Below, in pieces: positions 30,241 to 39,134 of a DNA stretch of 64,000 bases. A program made the position numbers and the translations under genes. The stretch comes from Massilia rubra (lineage in GTDB: Bacteria; Pseudomonadota; Gammaproteobacteria; Burkholderiales; Burkholderiaceae_D): NCBI RefSeq assembly GCF_011682065.1, contig NZ_VUYU01000010.1, positions 124,001 to 188,000 on the forward strand, written 5' to 3'. Every line of letters begins with the position of its first letter. Within the stretch, counting starts at the first letter, position 1. Under the pieces are notes generated by a model. The model had not been told where the DNA came from. It ran no database searches and saw only the letters and a program-made list of their open reading frames with translations.

Positions 30241-31626
30241 GTGCGAAAAATCAGAAACTATCAGAACGGCCAGGCTCTTGTCCTATTCCTTGCCTTTGCT
30301 GCTGCGCTGACCGGGATCATGCTCGTGGCGTTCAATTCCGGGCAGGTGAGCAACGCAAAAATGCGCGCTATGAACGCGGCTGACGCTGCTGCCTACAGCG
30401 GTGCTGTGTGGCAGGCGCGTACTCTTAATTTTCAGGCTTACATGAACCGGGCCATGATCGTCAATGAAGTGACGATCGCCCAATCCGTGAGCCTTCGTTC
30501 ATGGATTGATTATTTGGCGGAGCTTGTCAGAAATGTCAGTCATATAGCAAAACTCTACCCGCCAATTTATGCGGTAGTGCAAACGGCTGCCCGAGTATTG
30601 GAGCGTGTGAACAACCAAGTGCAAACGCATTTTCCGCCAGTTGAAGACGCGTTACGCACCCTTAGTTATTTGGAACACAATGCGCAGAAGAGTTTTAATG
30701 GCGTTGGTGTCGTAATAGCAATGGATATTGCTAATGAGATCGCAAAAAAGAATGGGGCCAGTCTGACTCTGGGCGATGTAGCCTTATTCGAAAAAAACCT
30801 TGAGTATTGGGTAAAATTCACCGAAACGTATGACAAAAATAATCGGCCTTCCATTGGCCCAAAGGACGATGGACGCAAGCGTTTGCGCGAAGTGGCGCTT
30901 AATTCACGCGACGGATTCACTCGTGCACGCGACTGGAGTCTTAATGTTTCTTTGAGTTTCCGTAAGCAGGGTGGCACAGATTTGATTGATTACGATTCCT
31001 GGAAGGCAATGGATTCTGTCGCGGTAAGCATAGGAATACCACCCATACAATTAAAGTTTCCCTTAGGCTGGGGAGGCGCACAAGCTTATTCGACGAGAAT
31101 GCCTGTGAAAAAAATTGGTACGCATGGTGACATCAACGATTGGAACGCTATTGATGGCCTACTTGCACGTGACGCTGCAGAAAGTAAAATAACTGCTAAT
31201 CCACTTAAATTGGGATCTAAGCTAGTTGATTTCCCTGGTTATCGAGATGTGCAGGAATTCGACGCCGGAGAGCCAAAATCTAACATGCTCCCATTCGCTG
31301 TCGAAGTGGTTATAAAAGAATCTGCGATTCCCTCGGCTAATAGTGAGTTCGGGGCGAAAGCTGCTTTGACGAATGGCGTCATGCTTGAACACGACCCCCA
31401 GTATGTCGCTAACGGAGGAGTGTTTGCGATTGCGGAAGCGTGCGTAGCGTTCCAACGTCCCTTCAATCATCCGCGTCTGGATGGCGCGACAGAATTTCCG
31501 AGCCTGTTTAATCCTTACTGGAGAGCATCACTTGCGACTGATGATTTTCGCTCTATGGCTCTTGTTAGAGTGGCAAAAGGACTGTTCCCGATGAGGGTGT
31601 CTGGTAAAGGATCATGCCGAGTATGA
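30241..31626 (+). CDS. TadG-like Tad pilus protein
   Basis: 461 residues with a GTG start preceded by a GGGGGCGG stretch. The N-terminus NGQALVLFLAFAAALTGIMLVAFNSGQ is the hydrophobic Tad (TadE/TadG-like) domain helix, followed by the conserved AMNAADAAAYSGAVWQAR motif (about 38-56). The remaining roughly 400 residues are periplasmic and of unknown fold. Codon use is AT-richer than in flanking genes. It overlaps the next lipoprotein gene by 13 bases, so it belongs to the same transcript. Confidence 0.75.
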   Translation: MRKIRNYQNGQALVLFLAFAAALTGIMLVAFNSGQVSNAKMRAMNAADAAAYSGAVWQARTLNFQAYMNRAMIVNEVTIAQSVSLRSWIDYLAELVRNVSHIAKLYPPIYAVVQTAARVLERVNNQVQTHFPPVEDALRTLSYLEHNAQKSFNGVGVVIAMDIANEIAKKNGASLTLGDVALFEKNLEYWVKFTETYDKNNRPSIGPKDDGRKRLREVALNSRDGFTRARDWSLNVSLSFRKQGGTDLIDYDSWKAMDSVAVSIGIPPIQLKFPLGWGGAQAYSTRMPVKKIGTHGDINDWNAIDGLLARDAAESKITANPLKLGSKLVDFPGYRDVQEFDAGEPKSNMLPFAVEVVIKESAIPSANSEFGAKAALTNGVMLEHDPQYVANGGVFAIAEACVAFQRPFNHPRLDGATEFPSLFNPYWRASLATDDFRSMALVRVAKGLFPMRVSGKGSCRV

Positions 31627-32414
31627 AAACCCCAGCCGCGTTGAAAATGGTGTCATATCTATTCCTTGGGTGCGGAGTTCTCATCGCATGTGGGGATGAT
31701 AGTCCACCTGCTCACACCTCGTCGATATCTCCAACATTATCTCAAATTAGAGATAGTTATGAATTGATCACCGTACACCGGCCAACTTCAATCGAAGATT
31801 ATGTCAATCTACTGAGTGTGCCATACAAAATGTGCAGAGCACTGGCTCGGGCTAAAAATCTTCCCGTGAAACCGTTTCCAGTTATTCCTGAGAACTTCGT
31901 GATGACACGCACCACCATCATCAGTGACGGTAAATCGTTCAGGACTACCGAAGAGGGTTTCGGTGTTGATATCGACGGGGTAACGCCAGAAAACGGTTGC
32001 GAAACGAAATTCGGCGGCGGTTCAAACACATGGGTAGCACACAACGGGTTTGAATATGTACTTGATGATCAGACTCAGAGCCAGGCGGAGTCAGAGCGAG
32101 CGAAGTATGAAGCTAAGCCTTATGATCCACAGAGTGCGTCAGGATATTCAATCTCCAAAAAAATAAACAATATTGCCGTCAAATGCACTGATGAGAGCGA
32201 TTTAATGGTTGCGGGAAAGATTGTCGCTGAAATGTGCGTTCTCGATCCGAAACTTGGAAGAATAGCGATGTCAGACGGAAAGCCTCCTATCGTCTACTCG
32301 CGTGATCTGCCAGGAAAGTCGGTGTTTGGTAGCCCAATGATCCTTGAGCCAGTGTCTTTGAAAGTCGGCATCAAGGTAAGTCCAACAATCTTTGTCAATG
32401 CGAGCGCCAAATGA
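31614..32414 (+). CDS. Lipoprotein of unknown function in the Tad locus
   Basis: 266 residues. A signal sequence with lipobox LIAC (Cys at about 26) is followed by an exported domain with several cysteines (KMCRA, NGCETKF, VKCTDES, EMCVL), probably disulfide-bonded. ATG at 31614 or 31623 are both possible; AAAGGA at 31604 favours the first. It lies inside the tad operon, overlapping tadG-like and tadE-like genes, which suggests a pilus-related role. No family recognised. AT-richer than the 3' half of the locus. Confidence 0.6.
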   Translation: MPSMKTPAALKMVSYLFLGCGVLIACGDDSPPAHTSSISPTLSQIRDSYELITVHRPTSIEDYVNLLSVPYKMCRALARAKNLPVKPFPVIPENFVMTRTTIISDGKSFRTTEEGFGVDIDGVTPENGCETKFGGGSNTWVAHNGFEYVLDDQTQSQAESERAKYEAKPYDPQSASGYSISKKINNIAVKCTDESDLMVAGKIVAEMCVLDPKLGRIAMSDGKPPIVYSRDLPGKSVFGSPMILEPVSLKVGIKVSPTIFVNASAK

Positions 32415-33229
32415 TGAGATCGCGTTTTGTTCGATATCAGCACGGCCAAGCGATGGTGGAAATGGCTGTTGTGGCGACTTTCGTGGTCATGATATTTTTT
32501 GCTATCTTCTATCTCGGTAAGTTTCATGACATTCAGGCAAGCACTATTCAGGCCGCGCGCTATGCCTCATGGGAGCGAACGGTACGCCCATCCACGTTTA
32601 GTGAGAGCAAACTTCAGGAACAGACGCGTTCCCGACTGTTTAATTGGAATTCCGACGCATTCAGAAGTAATGACGGCGCCACCGACAGCGCCGCGTGGGG
32701 CGGCCAGACTGAGATATGGAAAGACCACTCGGGCAAAATACGTCTAGTTGACAATCCTAGCGACGTATCGGTCCGTACAGTGCGCGGCGACCTACCCGGT
32801 AAGGCCGCTAGCGTGACAGCGGAGGTGATGGGTATAGTAACGGGATTTCTCGCGACAATATCCGACGGCGAAAAACTCCCCGAAGGCGGCCTGTACACCA
32901 GCACCGTCAGCGTCAAACTGAGCAACGTGGCCTCACTGCCCGCACCGCTCAACGAGCTCAACCTCACACTCAACGAAACCTCATCGTTGATTACCGACAA
33001 CTGGGATGCGAACAGTCCGTCCCAGGTCGCCGAACGTACCCGTGTCTTCACCGGAGCCGGGCTGTTCCATAGGATAACGCCGGTGATCAAGGCCGCCAGC
33101 TACCTTCTGGTGCCCCTCGAACCAGCCTTTCGGCATTTCGAACCAGGCAAGATCTGCCCCGACATCGTCCCCGCCGATCGTGTCACAGGCAGCAATCTGC
33201 CGGCCTACGGGGGCGCTCAATGTTTCTGA
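32411..33229 (+). CDS. TadE-like pseudopilin
   Basis: 272 residues. The N-terminus HGQAMVEMAVVATFVVMIFFAIFYLGKFHDIQ is a TadE-type pseudopilin leader with Glu at about residue 17 and a hydrophobic helix at 18-37. TASTIQAARYASWERTV continues the conserved helix. The remainder is periplasmic and unknown. The 5' part is AT-rich and the 3' part (from about 32850) matches the GC-rich host style, so a composition change occurs within this gene. It overlaps its neighbours by 4 and 10 bases. Confidence 0.75.
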   Translation: MMRSRFVRYQHGQAMVEMAVVATFVVMIFFAIFYLGKFHDIQASTIQAARYASWERTVRPSTFSESKLQEQTRSRLFNWNSDAFRSNDGATDSAAWGGQTEIWKDHSGKIRLVDNPSDVSVRTVRGDLPGKAASVTAEVMGIVTGFLATISDGEKLPEGGLYTSTVSVKLSNVASLPAPLNELNLTLNETSSLITDNWDANSPSQVAERTRVFTGAGLFHRITPVIKAASYLLVPLEPAFRHFEPGKICPDIVPADRVTGSNLPAYGGAQCF

Positions 33230-33885
33230 CAACGATGACGGCCCGCCTCGTACTTGTCCTGATGGCGCTCGCACTCCCTGGCGTCGCCCGCGCCGGCTGG
33301 CAAGACATGCCCGACACGGTGCAGCTGCAAGCGATGGGCGACACCTTGCAGGTCAACGGCACGCCGATGCAAGTGCGCGCCTTCGCCTCGAGGCTCGCTC
33401 TCGACGCACTATTACAGGACGTCGAAACCCGCTGGCGCCGCTCGCCGGGCGAAGTCAAACGCTCAGTCAACAGCGCCTGGACCGTCCTCAATCAACCCGT
33501 CGGCGCGCAGCACCGCAGTTTTCAGGTGCGCCAGGCCAGCGCCTCGACCATCGAAGGCTTCGTCGCGCTGACATCCCCGTCGGCCACCCGCGAACCGAAG
33601 CTGGCAGTGCGCCTGCCGCCCGATATGACCGCTGTTTCCATCATCGATTCGGTCGACCAGGGCCGCGCATCCCAGCAAGTGATCGCCGTGTCGAAGCGTT
33701 CGATGACCGCCACCGCTGCCTCGCTTGAAGCATCCCTCAAAGCGTCGGGTTGGGAACGCCACCGCTTCAAGGCGGAACCCACCGGCATCGTGTTCGCCGC
33801 CAATAAGGGCAAGCAGCAGTTCGACGCAACCCTGACCGCGCAACCGAACGGTTCGATCGTGATGATGAATACCCTTCTTAACTAA
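33220..33885 (+). CDS. Secreted protein of unknown function in the Tad locus
   Basis: 221 residues with a signal peptide (about 1-25, cleavage near ARA) and otherwise hydrophilic periplasmic sequence. It overlaps the tadE-like gene by 10 bases and precedes a small pilin-like gene by 9, so it is part of the pilus operon. A C-terminal repeat-like segment (SLEASLKASGWERHRF) suggests a compact alpha/beta fold. No family recognised. Confidence 0.6.
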   Translation: MFLTTMTARLVLVLMALALPGVARAGWQDMPDTVQLQAMGDTLQVNGTPMQVRAFASRLALDALLQDVETRWRRSPGEVKRSVNSAWTVLNQPVGAQHRSFQVRQASASTIEGFVALTSPSATREPKLAVRLPPDMTAVSIIDSVDQGRASQQVIAVSKRSMTATAASLEASLKASGWERHRFKAEPTGIVFAANKGKQQFDATLTAQPNGSIVMMNTLLN

Positions 33886-33894
33886 GCCGCCAGG

Positions 33895-34119
33895 ATGAAC
33901 CGCATGCGCCGCCATCAATCGACTTCCACCGCAGCGCCACCGCCGGGCACACGCCAGCGCGGCCAGGCCATGATCGAATACCTGGTCGTGACCAGCACCG
34001 TGGCACTGGTCCTGTTCATCCCCACCGCCCTGACCAACGACATGTCGCTGGCCGATTACCTCGCGCGCGCTGTGCGGGCATTCTTCCGCAGCTACAGCTT
34101 CATGATGTCCGTTTCTTAA
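33895..34119 (+). CDS. Small Flp/TadE-like pseudopilin
   Basis: 74 residues. The basic leader ends in RQRGQAMIEYLVVTSTVALVLF, where Gly-Gln-Ala and Glu-Tyr give a prepilin-type cleavage site and helix (about 23-42). It is short and lacks a long periplasmic domain. It could be a minor pilin or an Flp variant. It sits directly before cpaB. Confidence 0.65.
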   Translation: MNRMRRHQSTSTAAPPPGTRQRGQAMIEYLVVTSTVALVLFIPTALTNDMSLADYLARAVRAFFRSYSFMMSVS

Positions 34120-34131
34120 CCCACTATCCGA

Positions 34132-35205
34132 ATGCGTCCCTTGAAAATCTCTAAAAATACCCTGTTGCTGGGTGGCGCGGTTGGTCTCGGCATCGTGTGC
34201 TTTGTCGGCGCCAACTACTTCCTGCGCGCCCATCTCAGTCGCGAGGAAGCCAGGCTCGCCGGCGACTACCAGACCAAGAAAATCCTCGTGGCCAAGGCAG
34301 ACATTCCGGCCGGCGCCACGCTCAGCGGCGACAATCTGGCGGTGCGCTCGGTGCCGGAGCGCTATCTGAGCAGTACCGTGCTGGCGCCCGATTCTTTCGA
34401 TATGGTGCAGGGCCAGAAAATCATGGTGGCGCTCAAACCCGGTGACCCGATCGACCGCGGCGCGCTCGAGCGCGGCGACCACGCGGCCCTCTCGACCACC
34501 GTCGCCAAGGGCGAGCGCGCGATCACGTTTCCGGTCGACGAAATCAGTTCGATCTCGGGCATGCTGGTCCCGGGCGACATCATCGACTTGCTGTTCACCG
34601 GCCCCGGCACCACCACCAATTCCTACAACCAGCCACCCGAAGCCGACGGTCAGGCGCGCGCCCGGGAGCTGCTGCATGTGCGCCTGATCATGCAGGCGGT
34701 ATCGGTCATGGCGACAGGTAAAACCACCCAAAAGCGTGTCGTGCGCACCGAAGGCGGCGGCGAACGCGAAGTCAACGCGGAATTTAGCACCGTCACCTTG
34801 AACGTCGGCCCGCGCGACGCCGAGCAGATCCTGCTGGCCCAGCAAATCGGCAAACTGACTGCGGTGCTGCGCAACCCGGAAGACAAGGATGTGCTCAAGC
34901 GCGTCGTGCTCGACGAGGCGACTTTCAAGCAGGTGGAAGGCGCCCCGCCCAAGCCGGACGAGGGCCGCTTTATCGAGATCATTATCGGCGGCACCGGCAC
35001 CGCCGGCGGGGCGCGCGTCAAGTCGCCCGAGGGCGGCGAGGCGCTGGTCAACCTGCTCAAGGAGATCGCGCCGCGCCCGGCAACGCCGGCCGCCGCACCC
35101 GCGCCGGCGCCAGCGCCCAGCGCGGGCAATGTGCATCACCGTCTCGGCCTTGTACCGGCGCCGGCGCCGTCGCTCACTGCCGCGGTGTCCCCCATCAAAC
35201 CATAA
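34132..35205 (+). CDS. cpaB: Flp pilus assembly protein CpaB/RcpC
   Basis: 357 residues. An N-terminal membrane segment (about 10-28) is followed by an SAF domain (about 48-115: ILVAKADIPAGATLSGDNLAVRSVP) and an RcpC/CpaB domain (about 120-250, with ITFPVDEISSISGMLVPGDIIDLLF). CpaB proteins act in the periplasm to link pilus and secretin. The C-terminus is a Pro/Ala-rich low-complexity linker. It is followed by the secretin cpaC after 15 bases. Confidence 0.88.
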   Translation: MRPLKISKNTLLLGGAVGLGIVCFVGANYFLRAHLSREEARLAGDYQTKKILVAKADIPAGATLSGDNLAVRSVPERYLSSTVLAPDSFDMVQGQKIMVALKPGDPIDRGALERGDHAALSTTVAKGERAITFPVDEISSISGMLVPGDIIDLLFTGPGTTTNSYNQPPEADGQARARELLHVRLIMQAVSVMATGKTTQKRVVRTEGGGEREVNAEFSTVTLNVGPRDAEQILLAQQIGKLTAVLRNPEDKDVLKRVVLDEATFKQVEGAPPKPDEGRFIEIIIGGTGTAGGARVKSPEGGEALVNLLKEIAPRPATPAAAPAPAPAPSAGNVHHRLGLVPAPAPSLTAAVSPIKP

Positions 35206-35220
35206 GAACGGACCAACCAA

Positions 35221-36546
35221 GTGATCAAAGCACTCGTCGCTACATTGAGCATCCTGGTGATGCTGGCCACGCCGGCACATGCCGCGCCACCGACGACGAT
35301 CGATATGTTCGTCGGCGAAGCGCGCGTGCTCCCCTTGTCGCCGTCGCGTATCGCGATCGGCAACGGCAAGGTGATCTCCGCTTCCAGCCTGGCCAATAAC
35401 CAGATGCTGGTGCTGGCCGAAGCCGGCGGCAGTACCACCTTGCACGTCTGGCTCAAGGGCGGCGGCGAGAAAATCATGACGGTGCAGGTGCGCGAGGCGA
35501 ATCTGGCGGCCACGCTGGAAGATATCAACCGGCTGCTGGCCAATGTCCAGAATGTCCGCGCCCGCGTGGCCGGCGCCCGCATCGTGCTCGAGGGCGAGAT
35601 GGTCAGCGATATCAACCAGGAACGGGCGCAGTCGATCCAGAAGATGTTCCCGGAGCAGGTGGTCAATTTCGTCGGCAAGGTGGGCTGGGAAAAAATGGTC
35701 TACCTCGACGTCAAGGTCCTCGAACTGACCACCAAGGGCTCGCGTGACCTCGGCATCCGCTGGGACTCGAACGTCAACGGGCCGCATGCGGGCATCATCG
35801 CCGATTTCTACAGCAACCCGACGTTTCGCTACCTTCCCCCCGCCGGCAGCAGTGGCATCGATATCGCCGACGGCGCCCTGGCCAACAAAATCTGGCCGCC
35901 GAAAGGCTTCATCAACCTCACGTCGCTGATTACCTCGCGCATCAACTTGCTGGTGCAGGATGGCGAAGCCCAGGTGCTTGCCGCCCCCAGCCTGAGCACG
36001 CGCAGCGGTTCGAAAGCGCGCTTCGTGGCCGGCGGCGAAATCCCGCTGCCCAGCGTCGATGCGCTTGGCCGCACCAGCGTCGAGATGAAGGAGTATGGCG
36101 TCATCCTCGATGTCACGCCGGTGACGGACGAATCGGGCGCCATTTACGCCAAGGTCGACGTCGAAGTGAGCAGCATCGACCGCTCGGTCACGGTGCTCGG
36201 CGTCCCTGGCCTGCTCAAACGTAAATCGACCGCCGAATTCAATTCGCGCGACGGCGAAACCGTGGTCCTCAATGGCATGTACTCGTACGAGGGCGCGCGC
36301 GACACGCAGAAGGTGCCGGGGGCAGGGCAGATTCCTTTTCTCGGTGGCCTGTTCCGCAACAAGGCGACGGTCAGCGCCACGCGTGAAGTGGCCATCATGA
36401 TCACGCCGCGCTTGGTGCAGGCCACCCCCAATCCCACTGCCGGGCCGGCGGACGTGAACAAGCAGAAGTTGTATGAATTCGACAAAGCCCTGCGCGACAA
36501 GCAGCTTGGGCCGAAGCCCCCCGCACCGCTGACGATGACGGAATAA
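35221..36546 (+). CDS. cpaC: Flp pilus secretin CpaC/RcpA
   Basis: Outer-membrane secretin of the Tad pilus; 441 residues with a GTG start and a signal peptide (about 1-20, cleavage after AHA). A pilus-assembly N-domain (RVLPLSPSRIAIGNGKVISA, about 36-55) and a BON-type domain precede the secretin core. The secretin signature VPVLG-type region is represented by RSVTVLGVPGLLKRKSTAEF (about 321-340), with a C-terminal VPGAGQIPFLGGLFRNK and a beta-rich ITPRLVQ. It sits between cpaB and the ATPase. Confidence 0.9.
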   Translation: MIKALVATLSILVMLATPAHAAPPTTIDMFVGEARVLPLSPSRIAIGNGKVISASSLANNQMLVLAEAGGSTTLHVWLKGGGEKIMTVQVREANLAATLEDINRLLANVQNVRARVAGARIVLEGEMVSDINQERAQSIQKMFPEQVVNFVGKVGWEKMVYLDVKVLELTTKGSRDLGIRWDSNVNGPHAGIIADFYSNPTFRYLPPAGSSGIDIADGALANKIWPPKGFINLTSLITSRINLLVQDGEAQVLAAPSLSTRSGSKARFVAGGEIPLPSVDALGRTSVEMKEYGVILDVTPVTDESGAIYAKVDVEVSSIDRSVTVLGVPGLLKRKSTAEFNSRDGETVVLNGMYSYEGARDTQKVPGAGQIPFLGGLFRNKATVSATREVAIMITPRLVQATPNPTAGPADVNKQKLYEFDKALRDKQLGPKPPAPLTMTE

Positions 36547-36550
36547 TCCC

Positions 36551-38269
36551 ATGATCACGATCGAATCCAGGCAGCCCGACGGCCAGTTCGCCGACTATCT
36601 CATCAGCAAAACCGCCGTGATCGGCGCCGAGGCAGCCTCGCCGATTCCGCTGCCCGCCGCAGCCGGAAAGGGCGCGCTGCGCCTGACCGTGGACGCGGAA
36701 GGCGGCGCCAGCGTGATCGACCTGGCCTCGCTGGCCGGGGTCTTCGTCAACGGCGAGCGGATCGTGCGCTACGGCCCATTGCGCGTGGACGACGCCATCA
36801 TGGTCGGCGGCCAGCACCTGCGGGTCAAGGCGGTCGGCCTGGCGCGTGCGGCCGAACCGGTCAAGCCTTCCCTGTGCGACCCGGCCACGCCGGCCGCCGC
36901 CGCGCAGGCGCCGCTCCAGCCGGGCGAGGAGCCGCGCGGCGGCGCCCGCAGCGACGCCGCGCGCGCACTGCACCTGGCCCTGTCGCGCAATGCCGAGGTG
37001 CTGCACGCGGAGCTGATCCAGACACTCGACCTGCGCCGCCAGGATGTGACGCGCATGGGCGACACCGAGTTGCGCGGCGTGGCCGATAAGCTGATCCGCG
37101 AGTTGATGGCGAAGGTCACCCTGCCGGCCGTGACCGATCCCGATGAACTGGCCAGGTTCGTGCTCGACGAAGCGGTCGGCCTGGGCGTGCTCGAAAGCCT
37201 GCTGGCCGACGACTCGGTGACCGAGATCATGGTCAACGGCGCCCAGGATATTTTTGTCGAACGCGATGGACAGACGCGCCGCAGCGACATTGCCTTCAGC
37301 AGCGAGAAGGCGCTGATGGGCGTGATCGAGCGCATCGTCTCGCCCATCGGGCGCCGCGTCGACGAATCGTCTCCCTTGTGCGACGGGCGCCTGAAAGACG
37401 GCTCGCGGGTCAATATCGCGATCCGCCCGATCGCGCTCAAGGGGCCGGCGGTCTCGATCCGCAAGTTCGCCAAGCGCCGCCTGGGCGTGGCCGACCTGGT
37501 CAAGTTCGATTCGGTCGACGTCGCCATGGTCGCCTTCCTGCGCATTTGCGTCGAGCAGAAAAAGAACATCGTCATCTCCGGCGGCACCGGCTCGGGCAAG
37601 ACCACGCTGCTCAATATTATTTCGAACCTGATTCCGCCCTACGAGCGCATCGTCACGATCGAAGACGCCGCCGAACTGAAGCTGTACCACGACAATCTGG
37701 TCACGCTCGAAGCGCGCCCGGCCAACGTCGAGGGGCGCGGCCAGATCACCATCCGCGAGCTGGTCAAGAATGCGCTGCGCATGCGGCCCGACCGCATCGT
37801 GGTCGGCGAATGCCGCGGCGGCGAGGCGCTCGACATGCTGCAGGCGATGAACACGGGCCACGATGGTTCGCTGACGACGGCCCACGCCAATTCGCCGCGC
37901 GATATGCTCTCGCGCCTCGAAGTGATGGTGATGATGGGCGGGATGGAGCTGCCGGTGATGGCGATCCGCGAACAGGTGGCGTCCGCGGTCCAGATCATCG
38001 TCCAGCAAACCCGCTTTGCCTGCGGCACGCGCAAGGTCACCAGCATCACCGAAATCACCGGCATGGAGCGCGGCGTGATCCAGATGCAGGAAATCTACCG
38101 CTTCCAGCGTCTCGGCTTTTACGATAACGGCAAGGTGCGCGGCCAGTTCGTCCCGTGCGGGAACGTGCCGACCTTTTACGAAGAACTGCGCGGCTTCGGC
38201 ATCGACATCGACCTGACCACCTTTGGCGTCGACGGCGCCGTCGCGGCGGGCCAGGCCGGCCATGGATGA
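36551..38269 (+). CDS. cpaF: Tad pilus secretion ATPase CpaF/TadA with FHA-like N-domain
   Basis: 572 residues. The C-terminal three quarters is a type II/IV secretion ATPase: GVLESLLADDSVTEIMVNG (about 213-231), Walker A GGTGSGKT at 344-351, Walker B-like RMRPDRIVVGECRGGEALD (about 411-429) and a His-containing NTGHDGSLTTAHANS (about 434-448). It powers Flp assembly. Unusually, the first 110 residues form an FHA-like beta domain (LASLAGVFVNGERIVRYGPL) that keeps the NG turn but lacks the canonical GR and SxxH phosphothreonine residues. Standard TadA is shorter. No cpaE/tadZ gene is nearby. It overlaps tadB by 8 bases. Confidence 0.9.
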   Translation: MITIESRQPDGQFADYLISKTAVIGAEAASPIPLPAAAGKGALRLTVDAEGGASVIDLASLAGVFVNGERIVRYGPLRVDDAIMVGGQHLRVKAVGLARAAEPVKPSLCDPATPAAAAQAPLQPGEEPRGGARSDAARALHLALSRNAEVLHAELIQTLDLRRQDVTRMGDTELRGVADKLIRELMAKVTLPAVTDPDELARFVLDEAVGLGVLESLLADDSVTEIMVNGAQDIFVERDGQTRRSDIAFSSEKALMGVIERIVSPIGRRVDESSPLCDGRLKDGSRVNIAIRPIALKGPAVSIRKFAKRRLGVADLVKFDSVDVAMVAFLRICVEQKKNIVISGGTGSGKTTLLNIISNLIPPYERIVTIEDAAELKLYHDNLVTLEARPANVEGRGQITIRELVKNALRMRPDRIVVGECRGGEALDMLQAMNTGHDGSLTTAHANSPRDMLSRLEVMVMMGGMELPVMAIREQVASAVQIIVQQTRFACGTRKVTSITEITGMERGVIQMQEIYRFQRLGFYDNGKVRGQFVPCGNVPTFYEELRGFGIDIDLTTFGVDGAVAAGQAGHG

Positions 38270-39122
38270 CGCGCTGCTGCCCAGCGTGATCGCGGCCGGC
38301 ATCGCCGTGGCTACGGTGCTGTTCGTGGCCGCCGTATGGATGCTGGGACGCAGCCTGGCCGCGTCTTACCAGGAAAAGGTGCTCGATACGACCAGCCTGA
38401 AGCTGTCGGACATGTTCATCTTCATGGACCCGCGCCTGCTGACCAAGCTCAGTATCATCGCCACCGTGCTGGTGCCTGTGCTGCTGCTGGTCTTGAGCCG
38501 CAATCCGCTGCTGGCCGTCGCCGGCGCCATGGCGTGCCTGGTCGGCCCCGGCCTGGTGCACAAGCGCCTCAGGGCGCGCCGCCGCAGGATGCTGATCCGC
38601 CAGTTGCCCGACACCCTGGACTCGCTGGTCGGCGCCCTGCGTTCGGGCATGAGCTTGCAGCAGGGGCTGGCGCTGCTGGCCGAGCAGTTGCCCAAGCCAT
38701 CGAGCCAGGAGTTTTCGCTGCTGGTGCGCAAGCTGCGCATGGGCGTGGGCATGGACGAAGCGGTCGATGAACTGGAGTCGCGCATCGGCTCGCGCGAATA
38801 CACGATGTTTGCCACCAGCATGCGCATCGCGCGCGAGGTTGGCGGCAACCTGACCGAGTCGCTCGAACGCCTGGCCGACACCATGCGCCGCAAACTGGCG
38901 ATGGAAGACAAGATCGACGCCCTGACCGCGCAGGGCAAGCTGCAGGGCATCATCGTCGGCTGCCTGCCGCTGTTCCTGATGGCCGCGCTCAACGGCATGG
39001 AGCCGGAGGCCATGGCGCCGCTGTTTACGACCTGGATCGGTTATGGCGTGCTGCTGCTCATTTTCGTGCTCGAGTGCGTCGGGTTCGTCCTGATCCGCAA
39101 GATCGTCGCCATCGATGTGTAA
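38262..39122 (+). CDS. tadB: Tad pilus inner-membrane protein TadB
   Basis: 286 residues from ATG 38262 (an upstream in-frame start would lie inside cpaF). Membrane segments at the N-terminus (about 8-30 and 60-85) precede a GspF-type domain with QLPDTLDSLVGALRSGMSLQQGL (about 115-137). Two further membrane segments occur near 230 and 265. TadB and TadC form the platform on which the CpaF ATPase acts. tadC follows after 12 bases. Confidence 0.9.
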   Translation: MDDALLPSVIAAGIAVATVLFVAAVWMLGRSLAASYQEKVLDTTSLKLSDMFIFMDPRLLTKLSIIATVLVPVLLLVLSRNPLLAVAGAMACLVGPGLVHKRLRARRRRMLIRQLPDTLDSLVGALRSGMSLQQGLALLAEQLPKPSSQEFSLLVRKLRMGVGMDEAVDELESRIGSREYTMFATSMRIAREVGGNLTESLERLADTMRRKLAMEDKIDALTAQGKLQGIIVGCLPLFLMAALNGMEPEAMAPLFTTWIGYGVLLLIFVLECVGFVLIRKIVAIDV

Positions 39123-39134
39123 GAGGAGCTGCGC

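Noticed and set aside
33463-36558. 1031-residue minus-strand frame opposite cpaB and cpaC
   Set aside because: Arises from GC-rich third positions. It has no family motifs and lies opposite two well-supported Tad genes.
36401-38302. 633-residue minus-strand frame opposite cpaF
   Set aside because: Same third-position artefact; the sense strand has Walker A and B motifs and conserved family sequence.
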